This document shows, one piece after another, positions 1 to 8,840 of a stretch of 64,000 nt of DNA. Origin of the DNA: Providencia huaxiensis (GTDB lineage: Bacteria > Pseudomonadota > Gammaproteobacteria > Enterobacterales > Enterobacteriaceae). The notes under the pieces are model-generated. The model did not search any database and was not told the DNA's origin. It saw nothing but the letters and a program-made list of their open reading frames with translations. The position numbers were made by a program, and so were the translations under genes. The stretch is taken from the NCBI RefSeq assembly GCF_002843235.3, contig NZ_CP031123.2, forward strand, positions 248,001-312,000, in the 5' to 3' direction. Position 1 is the stretch's first letter, and the number at the start of each line of letters is the position of its first letter.

Positions 1-83
1 CAAGATAAGTGATTTGAGTTAAATGTATAAAAGCCATGCAGCTTATGCAATCAGAAAAGAATGAAATTGAGGTTAGAATAAAG

Positions 84-119
84 AAAATCTGATCTTATTT
101 TATAACAAAATCAGATTTT
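84..119 (-). terminator. Rho-independent terminator of the fimbrial operon
   Basis: Ten-base perfect arms (AAAATCTGAT / ATCAGATTTT) flank a 16-base AT-rich loop. Read on the minus strand, the second arm runs into TTTTCTTTATTC, a usable U-tract. It lies about 17 bases beyond the stop codon of the small HTH gene, the last gene of the fimbrial operon. No gene is visible in positions 1-83. Confidence 0.7.
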
Positions 120-135
120 ACTGTTTAAACAGTGC

Positions 136-399
136 TTAAAGATTTATATCGACAAGAGAAAGGTTCTCATAGATATTTTGTTCAAGAAAATAATCTAGGT
201 CACACTGCAGTACATTAGCAAATATACATAGTCGATGAATGGTAAAATTCTGCGTACCGCGTTCATAACGGGAAATTTGCTGTTGGCTTAGGCCTGATTT
301 TTTGCCTAAAGTATGTGCGGTCCAGCCCATTTGTAAGCGGCGTTTACGAAGTTGTAGTCCTATATAGGTGTTTGAAATTTCAGTTTGATATATTCTCAT
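136..399 (-). CDS. MrpJ-like fimbrial-operon HTH (XRE/Cro-cI) regulator
   Basis: This is an 87-residue protein made almost entirely of one lambda-repressor-type helix-turn-helix (about residues 14-70). The recognition-helix segment LSQQQISRYERG lies near residues 37-48. It is the last gene of a chaperone-usher operon, the position held by mrpJ in Proteus mirabilis mr/p. MrpJ-type proteins are known to repress flagellar genes when fimbriae are expressed, so adhesion and motility alternate. Size, domain and position support the same role here; the target genes are inference. It is separated by 59 bases from the membrane-protein gene upstream and is followed by a terminator. Confidence 0.8.
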   Translation of the reverse strand: MRIYQTEISNTYIGLQLRKRRLQMGWTAHTLGKKSGLSQQQISRYERGTQNFTIHRLCIFANVLQCDLDYFLEQNIYENLSLVDINL

Positions 400-458
400 A
401 ATACTGTCCTGATTAATATAACACTACTTGAGTGAAAATAAGGTTTATTTATGTTTTT

Positions 459-1904
459 TTATACGTTATTTTTTTCTAAGCTAATTGAACTCGATACTCG
501 AATTGCTATGCTTTCGTTATGATAACTACCCTGTGCATAAAAAGATTTCTCTCCATTAAATAGAAATAGCCCAATAATAAATACACCCAATCCAATAATA
601 AATATAATAAAGCTGAATAAATAAGATAGTTGCTTGTTAATATAAAATAGGGATTGTTCTTCTAATGCGAAAGCGGCATCTGAGAATGATAGAAATAATA
701 TGACGATCCCCCAGTGTAATACAGAAAGTAAAAAAGGGTATTCAACATGATTATGTATAATAATAGGGGTTATTGATAGAATGATTGCCAATGGGTAACC
801 ATTTCCGTTAATTTTATATTTTATAAAAGATTGAAATACGACATAGATACCTCCGGTTAATAATAAAGATAAAAATATCAAATTAGTGAGTCCTCCAGTC
901 ATCAGCCAGAGTAATATTTCATTATGTGGATGAGGAACAATATACATTTTAGGGCTGAAAAAAGGAATTGCTGTTCTTTCATAACTATTTTCAAATAAAA
1001 AAGGCTGCTCCCATGCATCATAAGGATTCTCTAAGAATAAAGTAATAGAAAAACGCAACATTTGTTTTAAATGGAATTGATTCATAATGTCAGTTGCAAT
1101 GTATTGAGGGCATAGCCTTATTAGATAAATTCCAATAAAAATTGCTACAGCAATAATAAAATAACTAGAACTAACACGTAGAGGGTTTTTCTTGTAAAAA
1201 AGGCAAATAAAAATAAATGTACAAACAGTAAAGCTTAGCCAAGCAATAACAGACTGCAGAACAACTAAAGTTAATGTGAAAAATAAAATACAAGTTCCAA
1301 GTAATACAACCCTAATTTTTTCATAGCGTTCAGATAACAACGAAAATTGTGATAACACAAGAGTCATTAGAGATAATAAGCATGCAGCCGCCATGTTAAC
1401 TGATAATATATTAACTTGTTGTGATAATCCATTTGACCTCATACCAGATGCAAGATAAAAAATATCGGCTTCAAATATATATTGATATGCAGTGATAAAG
1501 GCTTGAGCTACACTAATAGTGATATAACAGTAAATACAAAATGATTGTATTAACCATTTTTTTCTCACTTGTAACCCTGCAATATAGAGTAATACGCCAA
1601 CAGTAATACCAGAACAATACCAAAAATCAATACTATTATTTTCTCCCTGATAAGATATTAATCCCATCATTAGAATGGCTAAAGAGAAACAGTAGCAAAT
1701 AGCAGGTAATGTAATGATTATTTTAATTTTTCGATAGAAAACAGTAAATGCAATAATAGATATTGTCAAGGAAATAGATAACCAACTAATAATGTTTTGT
1801 GGTAATGATTGTCTTAGGCTTCCTAGGCTATCGATATAAATAAGACTAGCAAGGTGCCAAACAATAAAGATACCAAAAAATAGTCCTCGGGATATTATTA
1901 TCAT
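459..1904 (-). CDS. O-antigen ligase / PglL-like polytopic membrane protein inside the fimbrial operon
   Basis: A 481-residue protein with about 11-13 hydrophobic segments. A periplasmic-loop segment around residues 270-330 carries the PHPHNEILLW motif typical of Wzy_C-type enzymes (WaaL O-antigen ligases, Wzy polymerases, PglL O-oligosaccharyltransferases), in which a loop histidine is important. PglL proteins are usually about 550-600 residues with an extra C-terminal domain; this one ends soon after its last membrane segment, so that part is absent or very short. No shifted-frame continuation is visible downstream. The gene starts 18 bases after the adhesin gene and precedes the HTH regulator, so it is probably co-transcribed with the fimbrial genes. 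Glycan transfer to a fimbrial subunit is inference; the alternative is a cargo gene acting on LPS. Confidence 0.6.
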   Translation of the reverse strand: MIIISRGLFFGIFIVWHLASLIYIDSLGSLRQSLPQNIISWLSISLTISIIAFTVFYRKIKIIITLPAICYCFSLAILMMGLISYQGENNSIDFWYCSGITVGVLLYIAGLQVRKKWLIQSFCIYCYITISVAQAFITAYQYIFEADIFYLASGMRSNGLSQQVNILSVNMAAACLLSLMTLVLSQFSLLSERYEKIRVVLLGTCILFFTLTLVVLQSVIAWLSFTVCTFIFICLFYKKNPLRVSSSYFIIAVAIFIGIYLIRLCPQYIATDIMNQFHLKQMLRFSITLFLENPYDAWEQPFLFENSYERTAIPFFSPKMYIVPHPHNEILLWLMTGGLTNLIFLSLLLTGGIYVVFQSFIKYKINGNGYPLAIILSITPIIIHNHVEYPFLLSVLHWGIVILFLSFSDAAFALEEQSLFYINKQLSYLFSFIIFIIGLGVFIIGLFLFNGEKSFYAQGSYHNESIAIRVSSSISLEKNNV

Positions 1905-1922
1905 AGTACACTTACCGCTGAA

Positions 1923-2975
1923 TTAAATAAATGTGGCGATTAACCAAGCATTACCTTTGTAGTCTCCAGGTTCGGCGTCATAACCTGAAACTTTACTTTC
2001 AATCATAATGTTTTTTACTTTATCTATTGTTGTTTCAAATGTTTTTCCACTTTGATTATTTTGTTCATCATAAAGCGTAAGCTCAGAATAAATAGTGTTA
2101 TTTCCTGATGTTAAAGGGAGTCGTTTTTGTGGATCACTGTCTGTGGCATAGTCTAAAGTTAATTTTACTTTAACTGGCTGCACTCTATCGCATGTATAGG
2201 TAACAGTACGAGTTTCTTTACTATTAAATTCATAAGCATCCAATGTTTTGTGATCAATATTTAAATTATCAATACTAGAACGGCAATTTGACGGATAATT
2301 GATAACCGACGTAGTGAGGTCTAATTTAACGGTGGCTTTATCAATAGGTACATAAATATCTGGTGTTCCATAGTCTTGGAATAATCGTGTATAACCTGCG
2401 ATCATTGCGTTTGGAATAACGATTTTTCCATCAACAGGAATATCTTTGACATAAACTCTAACGGTAAAAGGAAAATGAACAGTAAAATATGATGTTGCTA
2501 ATGGCCCCATTGCTTCATTAGAACATCCTCTCCCTGAAATATTTCTCCAGCCACTGGTTATTCCATTCTCAGAATAAAGAGTAAAAAATGTATTGTTGTT
2601 TATTTTATATGCGGTCAGCCCACCAATAGTAAAGCCTGCCTCTGGCATATAGGCAAAGACACGGTGGTAGGCGTAGCTCCAAGGAAGACCAGCGGAATAA
2701 TTACCTTGTAAGAAGTTCACAGTACAATATACAGAGCCATAAGGCTGAGATGTACTTTCATTAATAACAATACCGGAGCTATTTGCTGGAGCGATTAAAA
2801 AATATTTATTGTTATCACTTCCAATTGCTGGGGTGTTAGAAACAACGGAGTTGTTAGATACTAAGCTCATTTTATAACCACCACCACTTCCTGAATAGCG
2901 GGTCGCACTATAGGAATTTAAGCTAATTAAGAGTAGTAACAAAAGTAATGGTGAATATATTTTTATATTTTTCAT
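1923..2975 (-). CDS. Fimbrial tip adhesin candidate (MrpH position, two-domain)
   Basis: A 350-residue secreted protein with a clear signal peptide (hydrophobic stretch about residues 7-18, ending SYSA). An N-terminal part of about 200 residues contains two spaced cysteines. A C-terminal half of about 140 residues looks like a pilin domain (CRSSIDNLNIDH, cysteine at YTCDRV, terminal beta-strand ending IATFI). This two-domain layout, and its place as the last structural gene, are those of tip adhesins. Proteus MrpH is shorter (about 275 residues), so the receptor domain here is probably different. The ligand cannot be told from sequence. Confidence 0.7.
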   Translation of the reverse strand: MKNIKIYSPLLLLLLLISLNSYSATRYSGSGGGYKMSLVSNNSVVSNTPAIGSDNNKYFLIAPANSSGIVINESTSQPYGSVYCTVNFLQGNYSAGLPWSYAYHRVFAYMPEAGFTIGGLTAYKINNNTFFTLYSENGITSGWRNISGRGCSNEAMGPLATSYFTVHFPFTVRVYVKDIPVDGKIVIPNAMIAGYTRLFQDYGTPDIYVPIDKATVKLDLTTSVINYPSNCRSSIDNLNIDHKTLDAYEFNSKETRTVTYTCDRVQPVKVKLTLDYATDSDPQKRLPLTSGNNTIYSELTLYDEQNNQSGKTFETTIDKVKNIMIESKVSGYDAEPGDYKGNAWLIATFI

Positions 2976-2990
2976 AAAGACTTCCCAATA

Positions 2991-3500
2991 TTACAGATAA
3001 TCAACCATCACTGATAAAGCGGCACTAAATGGCCCTGCAGTGAGATTTTCAATAGCTTGATTAGTGACTAATTGTGATTGAATAACAACTTTTCCTGTAT
3101 CACCACTTACGGATGGAGCAATCCTTTCCCATTTATTAAGGTTGAGCGCATTACTTTTATTTTCTTCTGAAAAACGAATACCCAATCCATTAATAGAGGT
3201 CGCAAGCACGGTTTCATTGTTTATTGTTAAAGTACTTCCTTCTCTAGGAGATAGGTAAACTTGTAAGTTTTTTCGAAGTTCACATTGTTTAATGAGAATA
3301 CCAAAGGACTGTTTTTCTTCAGTTAGTCTGTCTAGCGCCACCTCTCGAAAATTAATGACTAATTCTTTTTCGCCATTTTCTGCTGTAAGTACACATGGCG
3401 GTCTAACCAATTTAGCAGAAAGAGAAATTAGCACATCCGCTTGAGTACCTAAGGAAACTAATAAGCTAATTAAAGGGAATGAAAAACAAATGAATTTCAT
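2991..3500 (-). CDS. Minor fimbrial subunit (MrpG position)
   Basis: A 169-residue pilin-like protein. It has a signal peptide (residues 1-21, ending TQA) and a paired-cysteine immunoglobulin-like pilin fold, with cysteines in PPCVLTAE and IKQCELR. The C-terminal strand ALSVMVDYL has the alternating hydrophobic pattern and penultimate tyrosine used for donor-strand and chaperone recognition. It lies 15 bases before the adhesin gene and is probably an adaptor between shaft and tip. Assignment to MrpG rather than another minor subunit rests on gene order only. Confidence 0.75.
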   Translation of the reverse strand: MKFICFSFPLISLLVSLGTQADVLISLSAKLVRPPCVLTAENGEKELVINFREVALDRLTEEKQSFGILIKQCELRKNLQVYLSPREGSTLTINNETVLATSINGLGIRFSEENKSNALNLNKWERIAPSVSGDTGKVVIQSQLVTNQAIENLTAGPFSAALSVMVDYL

Positions 3501-3511
3501 TTCAATTCTCC

Positions 3512-4039
3512 TTATTGATAATCAAGGTTAAAAGTAACAGTTGAGGAAAACCCCCCTGTTTTTAAACGAGTACTAAAGGGTTTTTGAGCATAAACACCAA
3601 ATAAAAGTGTATTAACGGATCCTTTACCTGATTCAGTAACTGTGCTGACATCAATTGTTGTATTAAGCTCCAGTTCTTTACCACGACTATCAGTCAGAGC
3701 TAATAAAACATTAGATTCACCTGTGGTTTTTAAATAATTAATACCATTATGTGTTTCAATATTTTGGGTATTTAACGTTATTTTGATCGTTTTATTCAAA
3801 GCCATTGCAGAACAGTCCATGATATCCAACTTAAATGGCTGCATATCTGAACGTCCTAATGTTTCGATTGAAGAAAAACGTAGCCCAGAAAGATATATTT
3901 TTTTTTGTGTATCATCATCACTCAGCCGACAACCAAGAGGCACTAGCACACCCTCAAAGTAAACGGTTAGGCTATTGGCAAAGCTGGTATTCCATGTTAG
4001 GAATAAAAGGCTAAATAATAATGTTGAGTATCTAGTCAT
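3512..4039 (-). CDS. Minor fimbrial subunit (MrpF position)
   Basis: A 175-residue secreted pilin-type protein: signal peptide to about residue 21 (SFA), cysteine pair in PLGCRLSD and IMDCSAMA, and a C-terminal beta-zipper strand TVTFNLDYQ. The start overlaps the preceding 116-residue subunit gene by 8 bases, so the two are probably translationally coupled. The gap to the next minor subunit is 11 bases. The role as a shaft or tip-fibrillum adaptor is inferred from order in the operon. Confidence 0.75.
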   Translation of the reverse strand: MTRYSTLLFSLLFLTWNTSFANSLTVYFEGVLVPLGCRLSDDDTQKKIYLSGLRFSSIETLGRSDMQPFKLDIMDCSAMALNKTIKITLNTQNIETHNGINYLKTTGESNVLLALTDSRGKELELNTTIDVSTVTESGKGSVNTLLFGVYAQKPFSTRLKTGGFSSTVTFNLDYQ

Positions 4040-4382
4040 AATTTATTTCCACACGTTGCATCTTATTACTAGCAGGAATAGAGAATAAAATAGTGTTATT
4101 GCGTCGTGGTTGTGTTAGCACGTATTGGTTATTGCCTAATTTCAGTGTAAACGGCGCCCAAGCTTGCTTTTGTATTGGTTTGCTACAATGAGAAAAATGC
4201 ATTTCCACGCTATAGGTTGCTGCAATTAAAGTACTTTCATTTAATTTTAATGAGATATCAGGTAGACAAGGAGCAGTAACAATACGCGCATTGATATATA
4301 TTGTACCTGTTGTCACAGGCACAGCAGATTCAGCAAAAATAGGTATAGCAAAAGCCCATAATGCTAGGTAATTCAATTTCAT
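4032..4382 (-). CDS. Short fimbrial protein (MrpE position)
   Basis: A 116-residue protein with a signal peptide (residues 1-19, ending AESA), then a pilin-like segment with cysteines in TAPCLPD and FSHCSKP. It ends RVEINYD, which still has the hydrophobic/aromatic alternation of a pilin C-terminal strand. It is much shorter than normal subunits (about 160-180 residues), so the fold may be reduced or the gene internally deleted. It sits between the chaperone gene and the next minor subunit, as mrpE does in the Proteus mr/p operon. It has an 8-base overlap with the downstream gene. Confidence 0.65.
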   Translation of the reverse strand: MKLNYLALWAFAIPIFAESAVPVTTGTIYINARIVTAPCLPDISLKLNESTLIAATYSVEMHFSHCSKPIQKQAWAPFTLKLGNNQYVLTQPRRNNTILFSIPASNKMQRVEINYD

Positions 4383-4410
4383 TGTTCTGCTCCTATCTAT
4401 TTTTTACTCA

Positions 4411-5139
4411 TTATTCCGTCACACTGCACTTTGAAGCTTGGCATTTGAAAGCAAGTGAAGGCTTTCCACCATAATCATTGATATATGTCAGGTAAGGTGT
4501 TGAATATTTGGATGATTTAATCAGTTGATTAGATTTCGGCGGTACCATAACCGCGTCAAAATCACTTTCTTCGGATTGTTTTTGGCTGTTCCCTAAACCA
4601 ATTACAGTTAAATAAAATGGTGTTGGATTATTTAATGTATAACCCGATGATGTTGTTGTTAATGTTATATGTTTCGTCCAATCTGTTTTGCTTTGTGCAA
4701 CAATGTTTTCAGGGCGATAAAATAGTTTTACACGGCTTTGTAATGCAATTTGCAACACACCCGCTTCTGATGATTTAGGCGGGATTTCACGCAGGTTGTA
4801 ATAAAACAGGGATTCCCTGTCTTGCGGTAACTTTGCAATGTCAGGTGCGGTGCTTAGGCGAACTAGGCTAGTTGATTTGGGCTCCATGCGCTGAATCGGC
4901 GGAGTGGCAATAATAGGGCCTGTTTCCAATTTTTGTTCTAACGCATTTTCCAACCACGACTGGGCTAAATAAGGTAGCTCCGGGTTATCATTACGGATCG
5001 TAATATTAATAGACGACTGATTTCCATCGAAAATTATACGAGTGCGATCAAGTGTAACCGCGGCATTCGTAACAGAAATTACACTCATAGTCAGCGTGAA
5101 TACGCTAGTAAGTAATAAAAAAGGGGAATTCAATTTCAT
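4411..5139 (-). CDS. Periplasmic fimbrial chaperone (PapD family)
   Basis: A 242-residue protein with a signal peptide to about residue 26 (NAA). The N-terminal immunoglobulin domain carries PapD-family signatures: TRIIFDGNQSSINITIRN, the arginine and lysine positions near the start and middle of domain 1, and FYYNLREIPPKS. A second beta domain includes SRVKLFYRP. The C-terminus has two cysteines (FKCQASKCSV), seen in several chaperones of this class. It binds subunits in the periplasm by donor-strand complementation and delivers them to the usher encoded 13 bases upstream. Confidence 0.92.
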   Translation of the reverse strand: MKLNSPFLLLTSVFTLTMSVISVTNAAVTLDRTRIIFDGNQSSINITIRNDNPELPYLAQSWLENALEQKLETGPIIATPPIQRMEPKSTSLVRLSTAPDIAKLPQDRESLFYYNLREIPPKSSEAGVLQIALQSRVKLFYRPENIVAQSKTDWTKHITLTTTSSGYTLNNPTPFYLTVIGLGNSQKQSEESDFDAVMVPPKSNQLIKSSKYSTPYLTYINDYGGKPSLAFKCQASKCSVTE

Positions 5140-5152
5140 CTTAGTTCTCTTA

Positions 5153-7642
5153 TTAACGGCAAATAATAGTTGGGTAAATCTCCTGAGGATTAATCACGTC
5201 AGGCACATGGGCACTACACTGGTGTTTATTTCCCCAATAGAGGTTGAGTAAGTCTTTAGGTTGGATACCAACAATCCACGTAATACCTTGTTCACCAACA
5301 ATTCCGAGTTCAATATTGTTGCTATTACGTACGCTAGCGCCAAAAGGTGGATAAGTGTCATTAGCCAACTTTAAGCGAGCAAACGTTTTTTCACCTTGAA
5401 TAACATTGAGGCGACGATATCCGATTGCCCCACGAGTCAAAGTCGCATCGGTGACAGTCTCCAATGCCTCAACATCTTTTGGTAATTTACTGGTATTAAT
5501 TGATGCGCTGGTTTTCCGATAACTACTCACATTTGGCAATACAGCGAGTCCAAACTGATTAGTTTGATAAACGCCACCACTCAGAGGAACGTTAGCTGCT
5601 CCAGGTGTTTCTACAACGAGTCGAGTACCACCATAAGCGGCTTGGTGCATGGCAATACCTTCTTTAATTAAGGTAATTCCACCATTAATTGATCCCCCAA
5701 CACTGTGATATTCGTTCGGGACATAACTTGCGTTTCCTGAAATTGAGGCATAAGGAAGATTTTGGTTTAAATAACCACTAAAGCTGGTTTGGTCATCTTG
5801 ATGACTTCCTGTTTGATAACCGACATTTAAGTTATAATTGCGCTGCTCACTATATCCGCTATAGCCGATATTATGTGTTGAGCTGTGTTGGCCATTTTGG
5901 TTTCGGGTATAACCTTCAGAAAAGCTGACGCTACTCCCTTGACTTAAAGGAATAGTGAAATATAAGCTGAGCGCATCATCTTGATATCCCGCTCTTTTTG
6001 AACGAGTTGCAGACGCTGTCAGGTTAATATTTTTGAGCCCAATAGTCGCCCAATTTAAAAGAGTACTTAGGTATAAGCTGTATTGTTCTTCTGTTTCACT
6101 ATTCCAATAAGTATTATATTGATAGTTTCCACCCAATGAGAAATCATCAAAATATTTATTAATATTAACTTGATAGCTTTCTTTTTGAGCTTGACTTTCA
6201 TTACCTGTACGTCGTTCATCCAACGTTTGTTGCAAAGAGCGATAGGTTTCATCAGAGAAACGATACCCTGCGAATGTAATGTCGGTTCTGGCTTCATCAA
6301 ATGATTTTGAATAACTAAGTCGATAACTTCGGCCAGTTAATGTTTTATCAAGTAATTGAGCATGTGACTGAGTCGCATCGAACGAAAGGCTACCGAATGA
6401 AAATAGGTCACGGCCAAAGCCAGCTGAAAATGCCTGATAATTTTTTGATAAAACGGATCCCCCATAGATAGACCAAAGGTTATTTAACCCGTAAGAGAGT
6501 TCTCCCGACGCAGTTAAATCACCTTCGAGCTGGCGGCCATTAAAACGTGGTTTACCCGCTGCAAATTTATAGCGGATTTGCCCTGGTCTCGTTAAATAGG
6601 GTAATGCTGCAGTGGTAATGCTAAATTGTTGCTCTTCACCATTTTCTTCTCGCACCGTCACATCTAATGTTCCACGAATGGAACTATCTAGTGTCTGGAT
6701 ACGAAAGGGGCCAGCAGGTACGGTTGTTTCTAAAACTATACGGTTATGGCTTTTGACAATGACTGTGGCATTAGTTTGAGCAATACCAATAATCTCTGGG
6801 GCATAACCCGTTAATTTAGGGGGCATCATATTTTCATCGGTTTCAAGAGATACCCCGGTGTACTGCCAAGAATCAAAAATAGCAGAATAAAAGTAGTTCT
6901 CACCTAACGTTAAAATAGACGCAATAGATTTTATTGAGCGATATGCAAATAATCGGCTAAATGTGGCATCACTATATTGGTTTTCGAAACTTCCTGTCGA
7001 TTTTCGGTAGTTTGCTTGGTAATCACCGCGTAAACGCCATGCACCAAAATTAAGCCCTGTTGTTCCGTTAGCAGAAAGGTACGATTCTCGTGAACCTGAA
7101 TTTCTACGCGTTAAAGAACCTGTTAGGTTGTAATCTAATAAAAACCCATTTACACCTTCTTCCCAACGTGAAGGAGGAACCCAACTTGGATCAGTATATT
7201 CTAAATAGCTTTGTGGAATTAAAATAGATAGCGTTAATGTCGATAAATCTACATTTAATGAAGCACCTTCAAGCGGAGATAAATCAAGGCATTTATCCTC
7301 ATCACGATATTTAATTAATTTAATTGCGTCTGGAGTAAGCCCTAAACGATCAAGAATATTAAAAGGAACACAAACGGTATCGAATAAATTATTATTTTGG
7401 GATTGTGGCGCTATCACAGTGATATCTTGCGCACTACCCATACTCTCATTATTGACTTTGAGGGTTAAATGATAAATACCAGGCATGATAAATCCAGCCT
7501 GAGAAAATTGGCTAAAGTCAATATTTTGAGTGTCTTCCGTATCTAACATATCGGTATTAAATTCGACAGCATAGGCTAACGAAGAGATTGAAGATACAAA
7601 AGAAGTCACAATGATGTAAGAGTAAATATTAAATTTAACCAT
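5153..7642 (-). CDS. Outer-membrane fimbrial usher (PapC/FimD family)
   Basis: An 829-residue usher of full family length. It has a signal peptide (to about residue 25, AYA) and an N-terminal periplasmic domain with FNTDMLD and DLSPLEGA-like segments. A 24-strand barrel region includes the plug segment (GYAPEIIGIAQTNATVIVKS) and the conserved GPFRIQTLD stretch. C-terminal domains end in a cysteine pair (HQCSAH and TIICR). It forms the outer-membrane pore through which chaperone-subunit complexes are polymerised. It sits between the anchor-like subunit gene and the chaperone gene, as in mr/p and pap operons. Confidence 0.95.
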   Translation of the reverse strand: MVKFNIYSYIIVTSFVSSISSLAYAVEFNTDMLDTEDTQNIDFSQFSQAGFIMPGIYHLTLKVNNESMGSAQDITVIAPQSQNNNLFDTVCVPFNILDRLGLTPDAIKLIKYRDEDKCLDLSPLEGASLNVDLSTLTLSILIPQSYLEYTDPSWVPPSRWEEGVNGFLLDYNLTGSLTRRNSGSRESYLSANGTTGLNFGAWRLRGDYQANYRKSTGSFENQYSDATFSRLFAYRSIKSIASILTLGENYFYSAIFDSWQYTGVSLETDENMMPPKLTGYAPEIIGIAQTNATVIVKSHNRIVLETTVPAGPFRIQTLDSSIRGTLDVTVREENGEEQQFSITTAALPYLTRPGQIRYKFAAGKPRFNGRQLEGDLTASGELSYGLNNLWSIYGGSVLSKNYQAFSAGFGRDLFSFGSLSFDATQSHAQLLDKTLTGRSYRLSYSKSFDEARTDITFAGYRFSDETYRSLQQTLDERRTGNESQAQKESYQVNINKYFDDFSLGGNYQYNTYWNSETEEQYSLYLSTLLNWATIGLKNINLTASATRSKRAGYQDDALSLYFTIPLSQGSSVSFSEGYTRNQNGQHSSTHNIGYSGYSEQRNYNLNVGYQTGSHQDDQTSFSGYLNQNLPYASISGNASYVPNEYHSVGGSINGGITLIKEGIAMHQAAYGGTRLVVETPGAANVPLSGGVYQTNQFGLAVLPNVSSYRKTSASINTSKLPKDVEALETVTDATLTRGAIGYRRLNVIQGEKTFARLKLANDTYPPFGASVRNSNNIELGIVGEQGITWIVGIQPKDLLNLYWGNKHQCSAHVPDVINPQEIYPTIICR

Positions 7643-7676
7643 GATTTTTTCATCAAATTAATTATGAGTTTATTTA

Positions 7677-8246
7677 CTAGTCGTAAGTAACGTTGAATTT
7701 AATTGTGGTAAAGTAATCACCAGGTGTAATTTCGTTATTACTTGCACCCAATTCTGTTTCATATTTTAAAAAGCTCTCTTTACTTTTTTTATCAAAATAA
7801 ATGTAGTTATTAGAAATGGAATAGAGCTTATTTGGGATTAATAAATTATTGTTAATATCGTATATATATAGAACAACCCCAGGCTTCGGGCCTGATAGTT
7901 TTATTGCATTAGAATACGTATCTTGTGGTGCAAAAAAACGAATTTTAATACCTTTATGATTACTGCTGTCATACTCACTAATACAGTTATTTAATTTTAT
8001 ATAGAAAGGTTTTCGCATTAACTTTTCATCTTCTATATTATTTATACTATAATTAGAAATATAATCGTAATTTATATATTGATATTGACTATCAGTTTCA
8101 ATTGAACAAGGTGCCGCAACGATATAACCCTGCATTACTGTTTCGCCTCGAAGACCATCTTGAATATGTCCAAGGTTAGAGCTAGTCGCATTAGAGTTAA
8201 TCGAGTTAAATAATAAGGCAATCCATAGATAAGTATTTTTTTTCAT
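7677..8246 (-). CDS. Minor fimbrial subunit, probable anchor/terminator (MrpB/PapH position)
   Basis: A 189-residue pilin-like protein with a signal peptide (to about residue 20), a cysteine pair in AAPCSIET and LNNCISEY, and the C-terminal strand TTIKFNVTYD. It follows the major subunit and precedes the usher, the place of papH/mrpB, whose products end fibre growth and anchor the fibre. The coding region is noticeably more AT-rich and asparagine/tyrosine-rich than the usher gene. The anchoring role is inferred from position. Confidence 0.7.
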   Translation of the reverse strand: MKKNTYLWIALLFNSINSNATSSNLGHIQDGLRGETVMQGYIVAAPCSIETDSQYQYINYDYISNYSINNIEDEKLMRKPFYIKLNNCISEYDSSNHKGIKIRFFAPQDTYSNAIKLSGPKPGVVLYIYDINNNLLIPNKLYSISNNYIYFDKKSKESFLKYETELGASNNEITPGDYFTTIKFNVTYD

Positions 8247-8260
8247 AATGAGCCTTTTAT

Positions 8261-8280
8261 GGGGAGAGAATTCTCTCCCC
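8261..8280 (-). promoter_or_regulatory. Intercistronic hairpin after the major-subunit gene
   Basis: A perfect 20-base palindrome (GGGGAGAGAATTCTCTCCCC) lies 8 bases beyond the stop of the major fimbrial gene and before the next gene. In the direction of transcription it is followed by ATAAAAGG rather than a U-run, so it should act as a leaky terminator or 3'-end stabiliser. Such elements give high major-subunit to minor-subunit ratios in pap- and fim-type operons. Confidence 0.65.
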
Positions 8281-8288
8281 TAAAAAAA

Positions 8289-8840
8289 TTACTCGTATGT
8301 GATTTTAAAATCAGCAATAGAACTAAATTCACCTTCGGTAACGGGTGTTGTGCCATCAACACGTTTAGCTAATGCAGTAAATTCTAAAACGTTTTCACCT
8401 TGTTTATTACGAATTTGATTCATAACAGATTTGGCTTCATCAAATTTGAAATCTTTGATTTGAATACCGATGTTTGAAGCTGTACCAGTAGTACCTAAGA
8501 ATTCTTTATTAGTACCGACATAGTTTTTACCACCAAAGGTAATTTTAATATCTTTAACAGCAATCCACTTACCTTCAGTGTCTTTGCTAAATTCATCAAA
8601 GTTACATTCTTTTAATTTAATTGCGATATCTTTTTCTGCTGCATTACCCGCTTCTAAAGATGCACGAGAAAGTTGACCGAATGGAACTTCTTGTTTTGTA
8701 CTTTCTGATTCAATATTACATGGCGCATTAACAACTTGGCCGCTGAAATGTAATTCACCACTATTACCACTAGCAAAGATAGAGGTTGAAATGGCTGAAG
8801 TAGCGAATAAAACAGCAATAGAAAGTTTATTTAATTTCAT
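8289..8840 (-). CDS. Major fimbrial subunit (MrpA/PapA-type)
   Basis: A 183-residue pilin: signal peptide to about residue 23 (IFA), cysteine pair in NAPCNIES and KECNFDEF, and a terminal strand IADFKITYE with the penultimate tyrosine. First gene of the operon, with a good ribosome site (AAGGAT about 7 bases before ATG) and followed by a strong intercistronic hairpin, both expected for the abundant shaft subunit. Its base composition is close to core genes, unlike the AT-rich anchor gene behind it. Confidence 0.85.
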   Translation of the reverse strand: MKLNKLSIAVLFATSAISTSIFASGNSGELHFSGQVVNAPCNIESESTKQEVPFGQLSRASLEAGNAAEKDIAIKLKECNFDEFSKDTEGKWIAVKDIKITFGGKNYVGTNKEFLGTTGTASNIGIQIKDFKFDEAKSVMNQIRNKQGENVLEFTALAKRVDGTTPVTEGEFSSIADFKITYE

